Notes: generated by a model from the letters alone, not told the origin. Shown: positions 45,298 through 55,856, counted from the stretch's first letter. The stretch is DNA of 64,000 nucleotides from Stutzerimonas stutzeri (GCF_024448955.1 NZ_JAMOIH010000003.1:124001-188000); one strand, 5' to 3'. Numbers and translations are program-made.

Positions 45298-47475
45298 ATG
45301 AGCGAACGTGTAACCCTGGGCCGCCTGCAAGTCGCGGCCAACCTGCAGCGTTTCATCGAAGACGAAGTGCTGCCCGGCACCGGCGTCGACGCTGCGGCCT
45401 TCTGGAGCGGCTTCGATCAGCTGGTCCATGACCTGGCGCCGAAGAACCGCGCGCTGCTCGCCGAGCGTGATCGCCTGCAGGTCGAGCTGGACAACTGGCA
45501 CAAGGCCAATCCGGGCCCGATCGCCGACATGCCGGCCTACCGCGCCTTCCTCGAATCCATCGGCTACCTGCTGCCCGAGCCGGGCGAGGTGAAGATCAGC
45601 ACCAGCAACGTCGACAGCGAGATCGCCACCCAGGCCGGCCCGCAGCTGGTGGTGCCGATCGGCAACGCCCGCTATGCGCTGAACGCCGCTAACGCCCGCT
45701 GGGGTTCGCTGTATGACGCGCTCTACGGCACCGACGCCATCAGCGAAGAGAACGGCGCTCAGAAAGGCCCGGGCTACAACGAAGTGCGCGGCGCCAAGGT
45801 CATTGCCTTCGCACGCAACTTCCTCGATCAGGCCGCGCCGCTGGCAGAAGGCAGTCACGCTGATTCGGTCAGCTACCGTGTGCAAGATGGCCAGCTCAAG
45901 GTCACCCTGGAAAACGGCAGTGTCACCGGCCTTAAGCAACCGGAAAAATTTATCGGCCATCAGGGTGAAGCGGTCGAGCCGACGGCGATTCTGTTGAAGA
46001 ACAACGGTCTGCACGTCGAGATCCAGATCGACCCCAACAGCCCGATTGGCCAGACCGATGCGGCGGGCGTGAAGGATCTGCTGGTAGAAGCAGCCGTCAC
46101 TACCATCATGGACTGCGAAGATTCCACCGCAGCGGTCGATGCCGATGACAAGGTGCTGGTCTATCGCAACTGGCTGGGCCTGATGAAGGGCGATCTGGTC
46201 GAAGACCTGGAGAAGGGCGGCAAGCGCATCACTCGCCGCCTCAATGCTGATCGCGAGTACACCGCCGCCGACGGCTCCAACCTGAAGCTGCACGGTCGCT
46301 CGCTGCTGTTCATCCGCAACGTCGGTCACCTGATGACCAACCCGGCGATCATCGATGGCGAAGGCCATGAAATCCCTGAAGGCATCATGGATGGCGTAGT
46401 CACCAGCTTGATCGCCAAACACGACCAGCAGCGCAAGGGCAACTCGCGCACCGGCAGCATGTATATCGTCAAACCGAAGATGCACGGACCGGCCGAAGTC
46501 GCCTTTGCCGACGAACTGTTCGGCCGCGTCGAGGACCTGATCGGTCTGCCGCGCCACACGCTCAAGGTCGGCATCATGGACGAGGAACGCCGCACTAGCG
46601 TCAACCTCAAGGCCTGCATTGGCGCCGCGAAGAACCGTGTGGCCTTCATCAACACCGGCTTCCTCGACCGCACCGGTGACGAGATGCATACCATCATGGA
46701 AGCTGGCGCCGTGCTGCGTAAGGGCGACATGAAGGGCACCGCCTGGATCCAGGCCTACGAGCGCAACAACGTACTGGTCGGCTTGAATTGTGGCCTGCGC
46801 GGCAAGGCGCAGATCGGCAAGGGCATGTGGGCCATGCCCGATCTGATGGCGGCGATGCTTGAGCAAAAGATCGCCCACCCGAAAGCCGGCGCCAACACCG
46901 CTTGGGTACCGTCGCCGACCGGCGCCACGCTACACGCGCTGCACTACCACCAGGTCGACGTGCAGGCCGTTCAGGCCGAGCTGGAGAAAATCGATCTGGC
47001 CAGCGAGCGCGAGCAGCTGACCAACGATCTGCTGACCATTCCGGTCGCGCCGGAGCGCAACTGGTCGGCCGAAGCTATCCAGCAGGAACTGGACAACAAC
47101 TGTCAGGGCATCCTCGGCTACGTGGTGCGTTGGGTCGAGCAGGGCGTCGGTTGCTCCAAGGTGCCGGACATCCACGATGTCGGCCTGATGGAAGACCGCG
47201 CCACGCTGCGTATCTCCAGCCAGCATTTGGCCAACTGGCTGCGCCACGGTGTAGTCGGTGAAGCTCAGGTTCGCGAAACCCTGGAGCGCATGGCCAAGGT
47301 GGTCGACCAGCAGAACGCAGGCGATCCGCTCTACCGTCCGATGGCCGCCGACTATGCTCAATCTGCGGCTTTCCAGGCCGCCTGTGACCTGGTCTTCAAG
47401 GGTCGCGAGCAGCCCAGCGGCTATACCGAACCGCTGTTGCATGCCTGGCGCCAGCGCTTCAAGCAGCAGAGCTGA
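45298..47475 (+). CDS. glcB: malate synthase G
   Basis: GlcB condenses glyoxylate with acetyl-CoA into malate, completing glycolate use. The 725-residue length is that of the G isoform. Typical stretches are [47 protein letters not shown] with the active-site Arg, and the C-terminal [18 protein letters not shown]. Catalytic Asp lies in [12 protein letters not shown]. It follows glcG by 117 bases and ends at a strong terminator. Confidence 0.98.
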   Translation: MSERVTLGRLQVAANLQRFIEDEVLPGTGVDAAAFWSGFDQLVHDLAPKNRALLAERDRLQVELDNWHKANPGPIADMPAYRAFLESIGYLLPEPGEVKISTSNVDSEIATQAGPQLVVPIGNARYALNAANARWGSLYDALYGTDAISEENGAQKGPGYNEVRGAKVIAFARNFLDQAAPLAEGSHADSVSYRVQDGQLKVTLENGSVTGLKQPEKFIGHQGEAVEPTAILLKNNGLHVEIQIDPNSPIGQTDAAGVKDLLVEAAVTTIMDCEDSTAAVDADDKVLVYRNWLGLMKGDLVEDLEKGGKRITRRLNADREYTAADGSNLKLHGRSLLFIRNVGHLMTNPAIIDGEGHEIPEGIMDGVVTSLIAKHDQQRKGNSRTGSMYIVKPKMHGPAEVAFADELFGRVEDLIGLPRHTLKVGIMDEERRTSVNLKACIGAAKNRVAFINTGFLDRTGDEMHTIMEAGAVLRKGDMKGTAWIQAYERNNVLVGLNCGLRGKAQIGKGMWAMPDLMAAMLEQKIAHPKAGANTAWVPSPTGATLHALHYHQVDVQAVQAELEKIDLASEREQLTNDLLTIPVAPERNWSAEAIQQELDNNCQGILGYVVRWVEQGVGCSKVPDIHDVGLMEDRATLRISSQHLANWLRHGVVGEAQVRETLERMAKVVDQQNAGDPLYRPMAADYAQSAAFQAACDLVFKGREQPSGYTEPLLHAWRQRFKQQS

Positions 47476-47538
47476 GTTTGAGGGTATTCAGAAGATTGCT
47501 GATGGCTGGCTTAAGCCGGCCATTGGCTTAATTTGTAG

Positions 47539-47569
47539 GCCCCGGACGCTGAAAGGTGTCCGGGGCTTT
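47539..47569 (+). terminator. terminator after glcB
   Basis: GCCCCGGAC pairs with GTCCGGGGC across a 10-base loop, followed by TTT. The position, 63 bases after the glcB stop, means glcA is likely transcribed from its own promoter. Confidence 0.8.
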
Positions 47570-47701
47570 CGAGCATGGGGGGCGGGTCGACTTACCGGTC
47601 GACCAGCACCTTTGGATGACATGAGGCTATGACATCCATGCGGGGCGCCGGGGCTTCCCGGAGAAAGAAGTGGTTCACAACAAAAAACAAGGAACCCAAC
47701 A

Positions 47702-49411
47702 ATGAGTCAGACACTGCTGTCCATACTGGCCTTCGTGCCACTGGTGTTGGCGGGCGTACTGTTGATCGGCTTTCGCTGGCCGGCCAAGTACGCGATGCCG
47801 CTGGTATTCGTGCTTACCGCGCTGATCGGCCTGCTGGCCTGGGACATGACCTTCAACCGGGTCTTGGCTTCCACGCTGCAAGGCCTGATTCTCACTGCCG
47901 CGATCCTCTGGATCATCTTCGGCGCCATCCTTCTCCTCAACACCCTTAAGCATTCCGGTGGCATCGCCGCGATTCGCCGGGGCTTTTCCAACATCAGCCC
48001 TGACCGGCGCGTACAGGCGCTGATCGTGGCCTGGCTGTTCGGTTGCTTCATCGAGGGCGCCTCGGGCTTCGGTACGCCAGCTGCGGTGGCTGCGCCGCTG
48101 ATGGTTGCGCTGGGCTTCCCGGCACTGGCCGCCGTGGTCATGGGGATGATGGTTCAATCCACCCCGGTATCCTTCGGCGCTGTCGGTACACCGATCATTG
48201 TCGGGGTCGGTGGCGGGCTCGATCAGACTGGTATCGGCGCGCAGCTGGCGGCGGTGGGCAGTAACTGGGAGGTCTTCTTCCATCTGATCTTCTCGCGCGT
48301 CGCGATCATCCACGCGCTGTGCGGCATCCTCATGCCGCTGATCATGCTGTGCATCCTGACCCGCTATTTCGGGCGCAAAAAATCCTGGTCCGAAGGGCTG
48401 GCGATGGCGCCTTTCGCGATCTTCACTGGCTTGGCGTTCGTCATTCCCTATGCCGCCGCCGGCGTCTTCCTCGGCCCGGAATTCCCCTCGATGATCGGCG
48501 CCCTGGTGGGCCTGGCCATTGTTGTCCCGGCTGCCAAGGCTGGCTTCCTGTTGCCGAAGGAAACCTGGGACTTCGCCCCGGCCAGCGAGTGGCCTGCCGA
48601 TTGGATGGGCAAGATCGAGATGAAGATCGAGGATGTGGCCGGCAAGACGCCCATCTCCGTGCCTATGGCCTGGGCCCCGTACCTGCTGCTCGCCGCCTTC
48701 CTGGTGATCTCGCGGGTTTTCCCAGACGTCAAGGCGGCACTGATGTCGGTCAGCTTCGGCTGGCGGGATATCCTCGGTGAAACCGGCGTGTCCGGCACCC
48801 TGGAACCGCTGTTTCTGCCGGGAGGGATTCTCTGCATGGTAGTGCTGGTTACCTTCTTCCTGCACCGGATGAAGGCCCGTGAGCTGGGCGCGGCGCTTTC
48901 CGAGTCGAGCAAGACTCTGTTGGGTGCCGGCTTCGTGCTGATCTTCACCATTCCTATGGTGCGGATCTTGATCAACTCCGGCGTCAATGGCTCGGATCTG
49001 GTCTCCATGCCTGTGGCCATGGCGCAGCTGGTAGCCAACAGCGTGGGCGACGTCTATCCGTTCTTTGCCCCTGCGGTCGGTGCGCTGGGTGCCTTCATCG
49101 CCGGCTCCAACACCGTGTCCAACCTGATGCTGTCGCAATTCCAATTCAACACCGCGGGCCTGCTGGGACTGTCCGGTGCGCTGATGGTGGCGTTGCAATC
49201 GGTCGGTGCGGCGGCGGGCAACATGATCGCCATTCACAACGTGGTGGCGGCTTCGGCAACCGTGGGCCTGCTGGGGCGCGAAGGCGTGACCCTGCGCAAG
49301 ACCATGCTGCCGACCCTGTATTACCTCATCCTGGCTGGCAGCATCGGCCTGATCGGGTTCTACGTCATGGGTATCACCGATCCACTGGCGGGAATCGCTA
49401 GCGCCAGCTAA
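47702..49411 (+). CDS. glcA: glycolate/L-lactate permease
   Basis: The 569-residue LctP-family permease imports glycolate or L-lactate with protons. It has about 13 helices and the family motifs [19 protein letters not shown] (here [13 protein letters not shown]) and [18 protein letters not shown]. The gene order after glcB favours GlcA; a lactate permease (LldP) is the alternative. AAGGAACCCAAC lies before the ATG at 47702. A terminator follows. Confidence 0.88.
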   Translation: MSQTLLSILAFVPLVLAGVLLIGFRWPAKYAMPLVFVLTALIGLLAWDMTFNRVLASTLQGLILTAAILWIIFGAILLLNTLKHSGGIAAIRRGFSNISPDRRVQALIVAWLFGCFIEGASGFGTPAAVAAPLMVALGFPALAAVVMGMMVQSTPVSFGAVGTPIIVGVGGGLDQTGIGAQLAAVGSNWEVFFHLIFSRVAIIHALCGILMPLIMLCILTRYFGRKKSWSEGLAMAPFAIFTGLAFVIPYAAAGVFLGPEFPSMIGALVGLAIVVPAAKAGFLLPKETWDFAPASEWPADWMGKIEMKIEDVAGKTPISVPMAWAPYLLLAAFLVISRVFPDVKAALMSVSFGWRDILGETGVSGTLEPLFLPGGILCMVVLVTFFLHRMKARELGAALSESSKTLLGAGFVLIFTIPMVRILINSGVNGSDLVSMPVAMAQLVANSVGDVYPFFAPAVGALGAFIAGSNTVSNLMLSQFQFNTAGLLGLSGALMVALQSVGAAAGNMIAIHNVVAASATVGLLGREGVTLRKTMLPTLYYLILAGSIGLIGFYVMGITDPLAGIASAS

Positions 49412-49428
49412 GGCGTACGTGGACCCGG

Positions 49429-49455
49429 ACGGGCGGCTTAGGCCGCCCGTTTTGT
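49429..49455 (+). terminator. terminator after the glycolate permease gene
   Basis: ACGGGCGGC pairs with GCCGCCCGT across a four-base loop, followed by TTTTGTTTT. It lies 17 bases past the stop. Confidence 0.85.
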
Positions 49456-49560
49456 TTTGCTCTAAAAAATTTCGCTGGTCCATTGTCTGGGCGCCGGAGT
49501 TGGTGGATTGCGGCGTTCTGGTATAGCGTCAGCGCATCAATAGCGACCGAGGCAGTTCCA

Positions 49561-49728
49561 ATGAAGAAATGGCAATGCGTGGTATGCGGATTCATCTATG
49601 ACGAAGCCGAAGGCTGGCCGGACGAAGGCATCGCCCCAGGTACCGCCTGGGAAGATGTGCCCGAAGACTGGCTGTGCCCCGACTGCGGCGTCGGCAAAAT
49701 GGACTTCGAAATGATCGCGATCGGTTGA
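49561..49728 (+). CDS. rubA: rubredoxin
   Basis: The 55-residue iron protein has both CxxC pairs ([10 protein letters not shown] and [12 protein letters not shown]), which hold one iron atom. It shuttles electrons from rubredoxin reductase to alkane hydroxylase or detoxifying oxidases. The start is the ATG at 49561, giving the usual [11 protein letters not shown]-terminus. It is encoded one base before the reductase. P. aeruginosa has two adjacent rubredoxin genes here, whereas I see only one. Confidence 0.96.
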   Translation: MKKWQCVVCGFIYDEAEGWPDEGIAPGTAWEDVPEDWLCPDCGVGKMDFEMIAIG

Positions 49729-49729
49729 T

Positions 49730-50941
49730 ATGAACGAATCGAACAATACGGCTGCGTCGACCGCCCCTCTGGTCATCATCGGCACTGGCCTGGCGGGCTA
49801 CAACCTGGCGCGGGAGTTCCGCAAGCACGATAGCGAGACGCCGCTGCTGCTGATCACCGCCGATGACGGTCGTTCCTATTCCAAACCGATGCTGTCCACC
49901 GGTTTTGCCATGAGCAAGGATGCCGATGCCCTCGGCATGATGAGCGCCGGGCAGATGGCCAGTCAGCTCAACGCCGAAGTCCGCACCCATACTCGGGTGA
50001 CGCGCCTCGACCCTGACAATCGCCGCGTGTGGATCGGCAACGAGCCGGTGCCCTATCGCGATCTGGTGATCGCCTGGGGCGCGCAGACGATTCAGGTGCC
50101 GATCGCAGGCGATGCGCAGGACGCTATTTTCCCGATCAACGACCTGCTCGACTACGGCCGCTTCCGCGAAGCTGCAAGAGGCAAGCGACGTGTACTGATC
50201 GTTGGCGCCGGGCTGATCGGCTGTGAATTTGCCAATGACTTACTGCATGGTGGGTACGAGGTGGAATTGGTCGCACCCTGCGAACAGATCATGCCGTCGT
50301 TGCTTCCGGTGGACGTTGCGGCGGCCGTGCAGCGAGGGCTGGAGTTGCTGGGTGCGCGCTTTCACCTTGGCCCGGTGCTGGAGCGCCTGGACCGGAGTGG
50401 CGACGCCCTCGAAGCACAGCTGTCGGACGGCCAGCGGTTGAGCTGCGATCTGGTGGTGAGCGCCGTTGGCCTGCGCCCGCGCACCGAACTCGCGGCGGCG
50501 GCAGGGATCGAGGTCAATCGCGGTGTTACCGTTGACCGACTGCTACAGACCTCTGCCGAGCACGTCTACGCGTTGGGGGATTGCGCTGAGGTCGGTGGGC
50601 TCAATCTGCTGTACGTGATGCCCTTGATGAGCGGCGTGCGCGCGCTTGCACAAACGCTTGCCGGCAAGCCGACCTCGGTGACTTACGGACCGATGCCGAT
50701 CACGGTGAAAACCCCGGTTTGTCCTCTGGTGGTATCGCCACCGGCGGCTGGCAGCGATGGGCATTGGAGTGTGGAAGGCGAGGGCAGCGACCTCAAGGCT
50801 CTATTCCGCGGCATCGATGGCAATCTGTTGGGTTACGCGCTGACCGGGGCGGCTGTACGGGAGCGGCTGGACTTGAATAAGCAGCTACCGCCGGTCTTGG
50901 CGGAAGTGCCTCAGCTTCTGTCGTTAAAGTCTTCTGAATGA
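49730..50941 (+). CDS. rubB: rubredoxin-NAD+ reductase
   Basis: The 403-residue FAD enzyme passes electrons from NADH to rubredoxin. It has an N-terminal FAD motif ([13 protein letters not shown]), an NAD motif ([14 protein letters not shown]) and the second FAD motif near [13 protein letters not shown]. The fold matches pyridine nucleotide-disulfide oxidoreductases without a redox disulfide. The N-terminal 14 residues ([12 protein letters not shown]) are an extra tail. It is coupled to rubA. Confidence 0.93.
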   Translation: MNESNNTAASTAPLVIIGTGLAGYNLAREFRKHDSETPLLLITADDGRSYSKPMLSTGFAMSKDADALGMMSAGQMASQLNAEVRTHTRVTRLDPDNRRVWIGNEPVPYRDLVIAWGAQTIQVPIAGDAQDAIFPINDLLDYGRFREAARGKRRVLIVGAGLIGCEFANDLLHGGYEVELVAPCEQIMPSLLPVDVAAAVQRGLELLGARFHLGPVLERLDRSGDALEAQLSDGQRLSCDLVVSAVGLRPRTELAAAAGIEVNRGVTVDRLLQTSAEHVYALGDCAEVGGLNLLYVMPLMSGVRALAQTLAGKPTSVTYGPMPITVKTPVCPLVVSPPAAGSDGHWSVEGEGSDLKALFRGIDGNLLGYALTGAAVRERLDLNKQLPPVLAEVPQLLSLKSSE

Positions 50942-51088
50942 CCCGGTAAAGCGCTGGCGGGGGCTGGCGCGAGTGCTAGCAGCGTGCCATGCTCCTTCGT
51001 GCGCTGCCGCAGTATAGAGCTGTCGCAGTGCGTCGGAACGCTGTTTGGAGACAGCGAATACAAAAACAAAAAGTCTTAGAGGCTAACC

Positions 51089-51361
51089 ATGCGCAAACCG
51101 GAACTCGCTGCTGCTATCGCCGACAAGGCCGATCTCACCAAGGATCAGGCCAACCGTGTACTCAACGCCGTACTTGATGAAATCACCAACGCGCTCAACC
51201 GCAAGGACAGCGTCACCCTGGTTGGTTTCGGTACCTTTGTGCAACGCCACCGTGGCGCCCGCACGGGCAAGAACCCGCAGACGGGCGAACCCGTCACTAT
51301 CAGGGCCAGCAATACCGTGGCGTTCAAGCCGGGAAAGATGCTGAAAGACGCGATCAATTGA
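51089..51361 (+). CDS. HU-family DNA-binding protein
   Basis: The 90-residue histone-like protein binds and bends DNA. Family features are MRKPELAAAIADKADLTKDQAN, VGFGTFVQRHRGARTGKNPQTGEP (the DNA-binding arm with R and P) and the C-terminal FKPGKMLKDAIN. It belongs to the short HU/IHF group and is the third such type in Pseudomonas, adjacent to the rubredoxin genes. TTAGAGGCTAACC lies before the ATG. A 9-bp hairpin follows. Confidence 0.93.
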   Translation: MRKPELAAAIADKADLTKDQANRVLNAVLDEITNALNRKDSVTLVGFGTFVQRHRGARTGKNPQTGEPVTIRASNTVAFKPGKMLKDAIN

Positions 51362-51370
51362 TACGCGCTG

Positions 51371-51393
51371 CCCGGAGCCCCCGCGGCTCCGGG
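51371..51393 (+). terminator. hairpin after the HU gene
   Basis: CCCGGAGCC pairs perfectly with GGCTCCGGG across a 5-base loop, ten bases past the stop. No T run follows, so termination efficiency is uncertain. Confidence 0.5.
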
Positions 51394-51497
51394 TCAGCCT
51401 GACCCGCCGGTCCGCTCCGGACCCAGCTGTTCCCGCACTTCCGCTGCTCCGATCAGTCGCTACAATGCGACACCTTTCGCTAACGGTCGGCAAGTTC

Positions 51498-51872
51498 ATG
51501 AAATTTCGTTTCCTTCTCTGGATGCTGGGCCGCCTGATGGCCAAGGCCAGCCGCACCAATCCCGACTTCCAGCAGCAGCTGGGCGACAAGGATCTGACCT
51601 TCCAATTGCATACCCTGGACGGTAAGGTAGCGCGGCATTACGTCGTCAAGGATCAGCGCGTCACCAGCTATGGCGGTCCCGCTGCCGAGCCGGCTTTCGC
51701 CATCGGCTTCAAGGACAGTGCCTATGGCTTCGCTACCATGAATGCCAAAAACAAGCAGCTGGCTTTCATGCAGGGTATCCAGAACAAGGACATCCAGATT
51801 CAGGGCAACCCGGCGCTGGTGATGTGGTTTCAGGGGCTGACCAAGTATTTGAAGCCGAAGAAGAAGAAATAG
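51498..51872 (+). CDS. SCP2-like sterol/lipid-binding domain protein
   Basis: The 124-residue product has one domain, with FQLHTLDGKVARHYVVKDQRV, a segment typical of SCP2-fold proteins, and a very basic tail (KPKKKK). SCP2 folds bind hydrophobic ligands. The gene neighbours HU in Pseudomonas. I start at the ATG at 51498 (MKFRFLLWML), whose hydrophobic N-terminus may be a membrane anchor; the ATG at 51465 is 11 codons upstream and in frame. Function unknown. Confidence 0.75.
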   Translation: MKFRFLLWMLGRLMAKASRTNPDFQQQLGDKDLTFQLHTLDGKVARHYVVKDQRVTSYGGPAAEPAFAIGFKDSAYGFATMNAKNKQLAFMQGIQNKDIQIQGNPALVMWFQGLTKYLKPKKKK

Positions 51873-51940
51873 GCTTCGCCTAAAGCCGCGTTTTCCAGGT
51901 TATGGATTGCACTGTTCCGTACCTCGTCCGAGCCGTCCTG

Positions 51941-51995
51941 GAGACCGAATTTATTCAGCTAGGATTTGCGTGAGGCCGAACAAGTTCGGCCCTAC
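51941..51995. repeat. GTAG-type REP pair (family A, copy 2)
   Basis: GACCGAATTTATTCAG and the inverted GCCGAACAAGTTCGGCCCTAC bracket a short loop. The left REP is diverged in its GTAG head. Confidence 0.65.
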
Positions 51996-52069
51996 GTCGT
52001 GCTCCCTCGCGATCTGCTGCGTTCGGCCTTCTGCAGGAGAAGTCCAAGTCGTCTGGATCCCACAGGACC

Positions 52070-52122
52070 GTAGGGTCGAATTTATTCGGTCGCGGATTTG
52101 TGAAAGACGAACGTCCGGCCCG
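52070..52122. repeat. GTAG-type REP pair (family A, copy 3, degenerate)
   Basis: GTAGGGTCGAATTTATTCGG is a clear left REP; the inverted right arm (GACGAACGTCCGGCCC) is degenerate. With the previous copy it fills most of the 312-base gap between the SCP2-like gene and gcdR. Confidence 0.6.
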
Positions 52123-52184
52123 CGGGTCCCTTTCTTCACCGGAAGGTATGCACTCACGGCGGGTTCCCGCCCCGGCTCAGGACA

Positions 52185-53102
52185 CTAGAGCGAAGCACCG
52201 TCGGACTGCGCCCGCCACGCTTGAGCTTCTGCCTTCAGCCAATCCCTGAACGCAATCAGCCCCGCCGACTCCGCCTTGCGCTCCGGAATCATCAAGTAGT
52301 ACGCCCGCGCCTCGCTGCGATACGCATGTTGATGCGCCACCACCAACCGCCCTTCGGCCAGCTCCTGCTGAATGAGAAACGGCGGAATCAGCGCCACCCC
52401 CATCCCATGCTCCGCCGCCTGGGCGAGCATGGAAAACAGCTCCAGTCGCGGCCCGGTCATGTCGCGGGCGACCTTCACCCCCAGCGAATCGAACCACTGC
52501 CGCCAGGCATAGGGCCGGGTGCTCTGCTGCAGCAGCGGCATCCTGGCCAGTGCCTCGACGGACAGCGGCCCGCCATCCGGCAGCAGCGCCGGGCTGCACA
52601 CCGGCTGCAGATCTTCGGGCATCAGGAAATGCGCCTCGGTACCTGACCATTCGGCATCGCCGAAATAGATGGCGGCATCGAACTCAGTGTCAGCGAAGAG
52701 GAAGGGGCGGGTTCGGTTGGTCAGGTTGAGGGCGATCTGCGGGTGCCTCGCCTGGAAATCCCTCAGCCGAGGCACCAGCCACTGCGTGCCGAAGGTGGGC
52801 ACCACGGCCAATTCGAGGCTCATCGCGCCCTGTTGGCCCATAACGGATAGAGTGTCGCGCTCCACAGCGTCCAGCTGCGCCGCGATGCGCCGGGCGTAAG
52901 ACTGGCCGGCTTCGGTCAATTGCACGCCGCGTCGTGAGCGACGAAACAGCGCCAGGCCGAGAAACTCTTCCAGTCCGCCGATCTGCCGGCAGATGGCGCT
53001 CTGGGTCAGGGCCAGCTCCTCGGCGGCGCGAGTGAAGCTCTGGTGCCGCGCCGCCGTCTCGAAGGCGATCAGGGCGGCGGTGCTCGGAATCTTGCGGCGC
53101 AT
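52185..53102 (-). CDS. gcdR: LysR-type regulator of glutaryl-CoA dehydrogenase
   Basis: The 305-residue LysR-type protein has an N-terminal winged helix (AAEELALTQSAICRQIGGLEEFLG, residues 26-49) and the effector domain. It diverges from gcdH, so it should activate or repress that gene in response to glutarate or a related acid. The effector domain has the GcvA-type layout (VPTFGTQWLVPRL, AAIYFGDAEW). The spacer to gcdH is 161 bases and holds no strong perfect palindrome. Confidence 0.88.
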   Translation of the reverse strand: MRRKIPSTAALIAFETAARHQSFTRAAEELALTQSAICRQIGGLEEFLGLALFRRSRRGVQLTEAGQSYARRIAAQLDAVERDTLSVMGQQGAMSLELAVVPTFGTQWLVPRLRDFQARHPQIALNLTNRTRPFLFADTEFDAAIYFGDAEWSGTEAHFLMPEDLQPVCSPALLPDGGPLSVEALARMPLLQQSTRPYAWRQWFDSLGVKVARDMTGPRLELFSMLAQAAEHGMGVALIPPFLIQQELAEGRLVVAHQHAYRSEARAYYLMIPERKAESAGLIAFRDWLKAEAQAWRAQSDGASL

Positions 53103-53263
53103 GCGTACATCTCATGGTTGAAGATGGTTTTCTGCCCCAAAGCTTAATCCGAAGTGAGCAATACGCACAGGTGGATGCGAAATCGTCGTTTGCCGACCGT
53201 GGTGTTCGGGCCTAGGATTTCTCCATTCTTTCCTGCGCTGCACAATAATCAGAGGATTCGCCC

Positions 53264-54445
53264 ATGGCCGGCAAGGCAAGCTTCAACTGGATTGACCCGC
53301 TGCTGCTCGATCAGCAACTGACCGAAGAGGAGCGCATGGTGCGCGACAGTGCCGCGCAGTTCGCCGCCGACAAGCTGGCGCCGCGTGTGCTGGAAGCCTT
53401 CCGCCATGAAAGGACCGACCCGGCGATCTTCCGCGAGATGGGCGATACCGGTCTGCTCGGCGCGACCATTCCCGAAACCTACGGCGGCAGCGGCTTGAAC
53501 TACGTGTGCTACGGCCTGATCGCCCGCGAGGTGGAGCGCATCGATTCCGGCTACCGCTCGATGATGAGCGTGCAGTCGTCGCTGGTGATGGTGCCGATCA
53601 ATGAATTCGGCAACGAGGAAACCAAGCAGAAGTATCTGCCCAAGTTGGCCAGCGGTGAATTCATTGGCTGCTTCGGCCTGACCGAGCCGAACCACGGTTC
53701 CGATCCGGGCTCGATGGTCACTCGCGCGAAGAAGGTCGATGGCGGCTACCGCCTGTCCGGCGCGAAGATGTGGATCACCAACAGCCCCATCGCCGACGTC
53801 TTCGTGGTATGGGCCAAGGACGACGAGGGCGCCATCCGCGGCTTCGTGCTGGAAAAGGGCTGGGAAGGTCTGAGCGCTCCGGCAATTCACGGCAAGGTCG
53901 GCCTGCGCGCCTCGATCACCGGCGAGATCGTCATGGACAATGTGTTCTGCCCGGAAGAGAACGCCTTCCCCGATGTGCGCGGCCTGCGCGGACCCTTCAC
54001 CTGCCTGGATTCAGCCCGCTACGGCATCAGCTGGGGCGCGTTGGGCGCCGCCGAGTTTTGCTGGCACACCGCCCGCCAATACACCCTGGACCGCCAGCAA
54101 TTCGGCCGCCCGCTGGCTTCCAACCAGCTGATCCAGAAGAAGCTCGCCGACATGCAGACCGAGATCACCCTGGGGCTGCAGGGCTGTCTGCGTCTGGGCC
54201 GGATGAAGGACGAGGGCACCGCTGCCGTGGAAATTACCTCGATCATGAAGCGCAACAGTTGCGGCAAGGCCCTGGACGTGGCGCGCCTGGCCCGCGACAT
54301 GCTGGGCGGCAACGGCATCAGCGACGAATTCGGCGTGGCGCGTCATCTGGTCAACCTGGAAGTGGTCAACACCTACGAAGGTACCCACGACGTGCACGCG
54401 CTGATTCTCGGCCGCGCGCAGACGGGGATTCAGGCGTTTTTCTAA
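53264..54445 (+). CDS. gcdH: glutaryl-CoA dehydrogenase
   Basis: GcdH oxidises and decarboxylates glutaryl-CoA to crotonyl-CoA, the last specific step of lysine and glutarate breakdown. The 393-residue acyl-CoA dehydrogenase fold has the FAD motifs [15 protein letters not shown] and [11 protein letters not shown], and the catalytic Glu in [12 protein letters not shown], which is specific for the glutaryl group subset. It is followed by a REP pair and then a CoA-transferase gene. Confidence 0.97.
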   Translation: MAGKASFNWIDPLLLDQQLTEEERMVRDSAAQFAADKLAPRVLEAFRHERTDPAIFREMGDTGLLGATIPETYGGSGLNYVCYGLIAREVERIDSGYRSMMSVQSSLVMVPINEFGNEETKQKYLPKLASGEFIGCFGLTEPNHGSDPGSMVTRAKKVDGGYRLSGAKMWITNSPIADVFVVWAKDDEGAIRGFVLEKGWEGLSAPAIHGKVGLRASITGEIVMDNVFCPEENAFPDVRGLRGPFTCLDSARYGISWGALGAAEFCWHTARQYTLDRQQFGRPLASNQLIQKKLADMQTEITLGLQGCLRLGRMKDEGTAAVEITSIMKRNSCGKALDVARLARDMLGGNGISDEFGVARHLVNLEVVNTYEGTHDVHALILGRAQTGIQAFF

Positions 54446-54454
54446 GCGGTGACC

Positions 54455-54516
54455 TGTGGGAGCGAGCTTGCTCGCGAAGAGCGCACACCGCCATTCGCGA
54501 GCAAGCTCGCTCCTAC
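54455..54516. repeat. REP pair (family B, copy 2)
   Basis: TGTGGGAGCGAGCTTGCTCG and the inverse TTCGCGAGCAAGCTCGCTCC flank a loop, a near-perfect Pseudomonas REP dyad. It lies between gcdH and the CoA-transferase gene, within a probable operon. Confidence 0.85.
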
Positions 54517-54561
54517 GCAAACGCCGACCCGCTCTATCTTATTGCTACCCAAGAGATCTCT

Positions 54562-55785
54562 ATGTCCGGCGCCCTATCCCACATCCGCGTCCTCGATCTG
54601 TCCCGCGTGCTCGCCGGTCCTTGGTGCGGCCAGATCCTGGGTGATCTCGGCGCTGAAGTGATCAAGATCGAGCGGCCCGGTACGGGCGACGATACCCGTC
54701 ATTGGGGGCCGCCGTATTTGAAGGACCAGCAGGGCGAGAGCACCTCCGAGGCGGCCTATTATCTGTCGGCGAACCGCAACAAGGAGTCGCTGACCCTGGA
54801 TTTCACCCAGCCGGAAGGCCAGCGCATCATTCGCGAATTGGTGATGCAGTGCGATGTGCTGCTGGAGAACTTCAAGGTCGGCGGGCTGGCGGCTTACGGG
54901 CTGGACTACGAAAGCCTCAAGGCGATCAATCCGGGACTGATCTACTGCTCGATCACCGGCTTCGGTAGCGACGGCCCCTATGCCCAGCGTGCCGGTTACG
55001 ACTTCATGATCCAGGGCCTCGGCGGGCTGATGAGCCTGACTGGGCGCAGCGATGCCGAGGAGGGTGCCGGGCCGGTCAAGGTCGGTGTGGCGCTGACCGA
55101 TATCCTCACCGGCCTTTATGCAACCGTTGGCGTACTGGCTGCGCTCAACCGTCGTGAGCAGAGCGGCGTCGGCCAGCACGTCGAGTTGGCGCTGCTGGAC
55201 GTGCAGGTCGCCTGCCTGGCCAATCAGGCGATGAATTACCTGACCACCGGCGTCGCGCCCAAGCGCATGGGCAATGCCCATCCGAACATCGTGCCGTATC
55301 AGGACTTTCCCACCGCCGATGGCGACATCATTCTCACCATCGGCAACGACGGGCAGTTCCGCAAGTTCGCCGATGTGGCCGGATGTCCCGAGTGGGCTGA
55401 CGATCCACGCTTCGCCAGCAACAAGGCGCGGGTTGCGAACCGTGCGGAGCTGATTCCGATGATCCGCCAAGTCACGGTGTTCCGCACCACTGCCGAGTGG
55501 GTGGCGGTATTGGAGCGCGCTGGCGTGCCCTGCGGGCCGATCAACGACGTTGCGCAGGTATTCGCCGACCCGCACGTTCAGGCGCGCGGTCTGCGCGTGG
55601 AAATGCCGCATCCGCTGGCGGGCAGCGTGCCGCAGGTGGCGAGCCCGATTCGCCTTTCCGAGTCGCCCGTGGACTATCGCAAGGCACCGCCGCTGTTGGG
55701 CGAACACAGCGAGGCGCTGCTGCAGCGGTTGCTGGGTCTGGCTCCAGCGCAGGTCGCGTCCCTGCGGCAGGCCGGGGTGATCTAA
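54562..55785 (+). CDS. CaiB/BaiF CoA-transferase, probable succinyl-CoA:glutarate CoA-transferase
   Basis: The 407-residue family III CoA-transferase has HIRVLDLSRVLAGPWCGQILGDLGAEVIK (split here), KIERPGTGDDTR, LLENFKVGGL and the catalytic Asp in ALLDVQVACL. Downstream of gcdH in Pseudomonas this enzyme makes glutaryl-CoA from glutarate and succinyl-CoA. The ATG at 54562 begins MSGALSHIRV; an in-frame frame running back to 53770 overlaps gcdH and is a chance extension. It is not a pseudogene. Confidence 0.9.
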   Translation: MSGALSHIRVLDLSRVLAGPWCGQILGDLGAEVIKIERPGTGDDTRHWGPPYLKDQQGESTSEAAYYLSANRNKESLTLDFTQPEGQRIIRELVMQCDVLLENFKVGGLAAYGLDYESLKAINPGLIYCSITGFGSDGPYAQRAGYDFMIQGLGGLMSLTGRSDAEEGAGPVKVGVALTDILTGLYATVGVLAALNRREQSGVGQHVELALLDVQVACLANQAMNYLTTGVAPKRMGNAHPNIVPYQDFPTADGDIILTIGNDGQFRKFADVAGCPEWADDPRFASNKARVANRAELIPMIRQVTVFRTTAEWVAVLERAGVPCGPINDVAQVFADPHVQARGLRVEMPHPLAGSVPQVASPIRLSESPVDYRKAPPLLGEHSEALLQRLLGLAPAQVASLRQAGVI

Positions 55786-55856
55786 CTTTCGCTGAACTCT
55801 CCCGCCGTCTGACCATCCCTATTTAGGTACTCAAATCTTGAGCGGACGAGCGAATC

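Noticed and set aside
45259-46878. 539-codon open frame on the minus strand opposite glcB
   Set aside because: It is a shadow of the high-GC malate synthase gene: no ribosome site and no family motifs, and the opposite frame is unambiguous.
47675-49483. 602-codon open frame on the minus strand opposite the permease
   Set aside because: Composition is rich in His, Gln, Arg and Asp without motifs, the usual mirror of a membrane-protein gene in GC-rich DNA.
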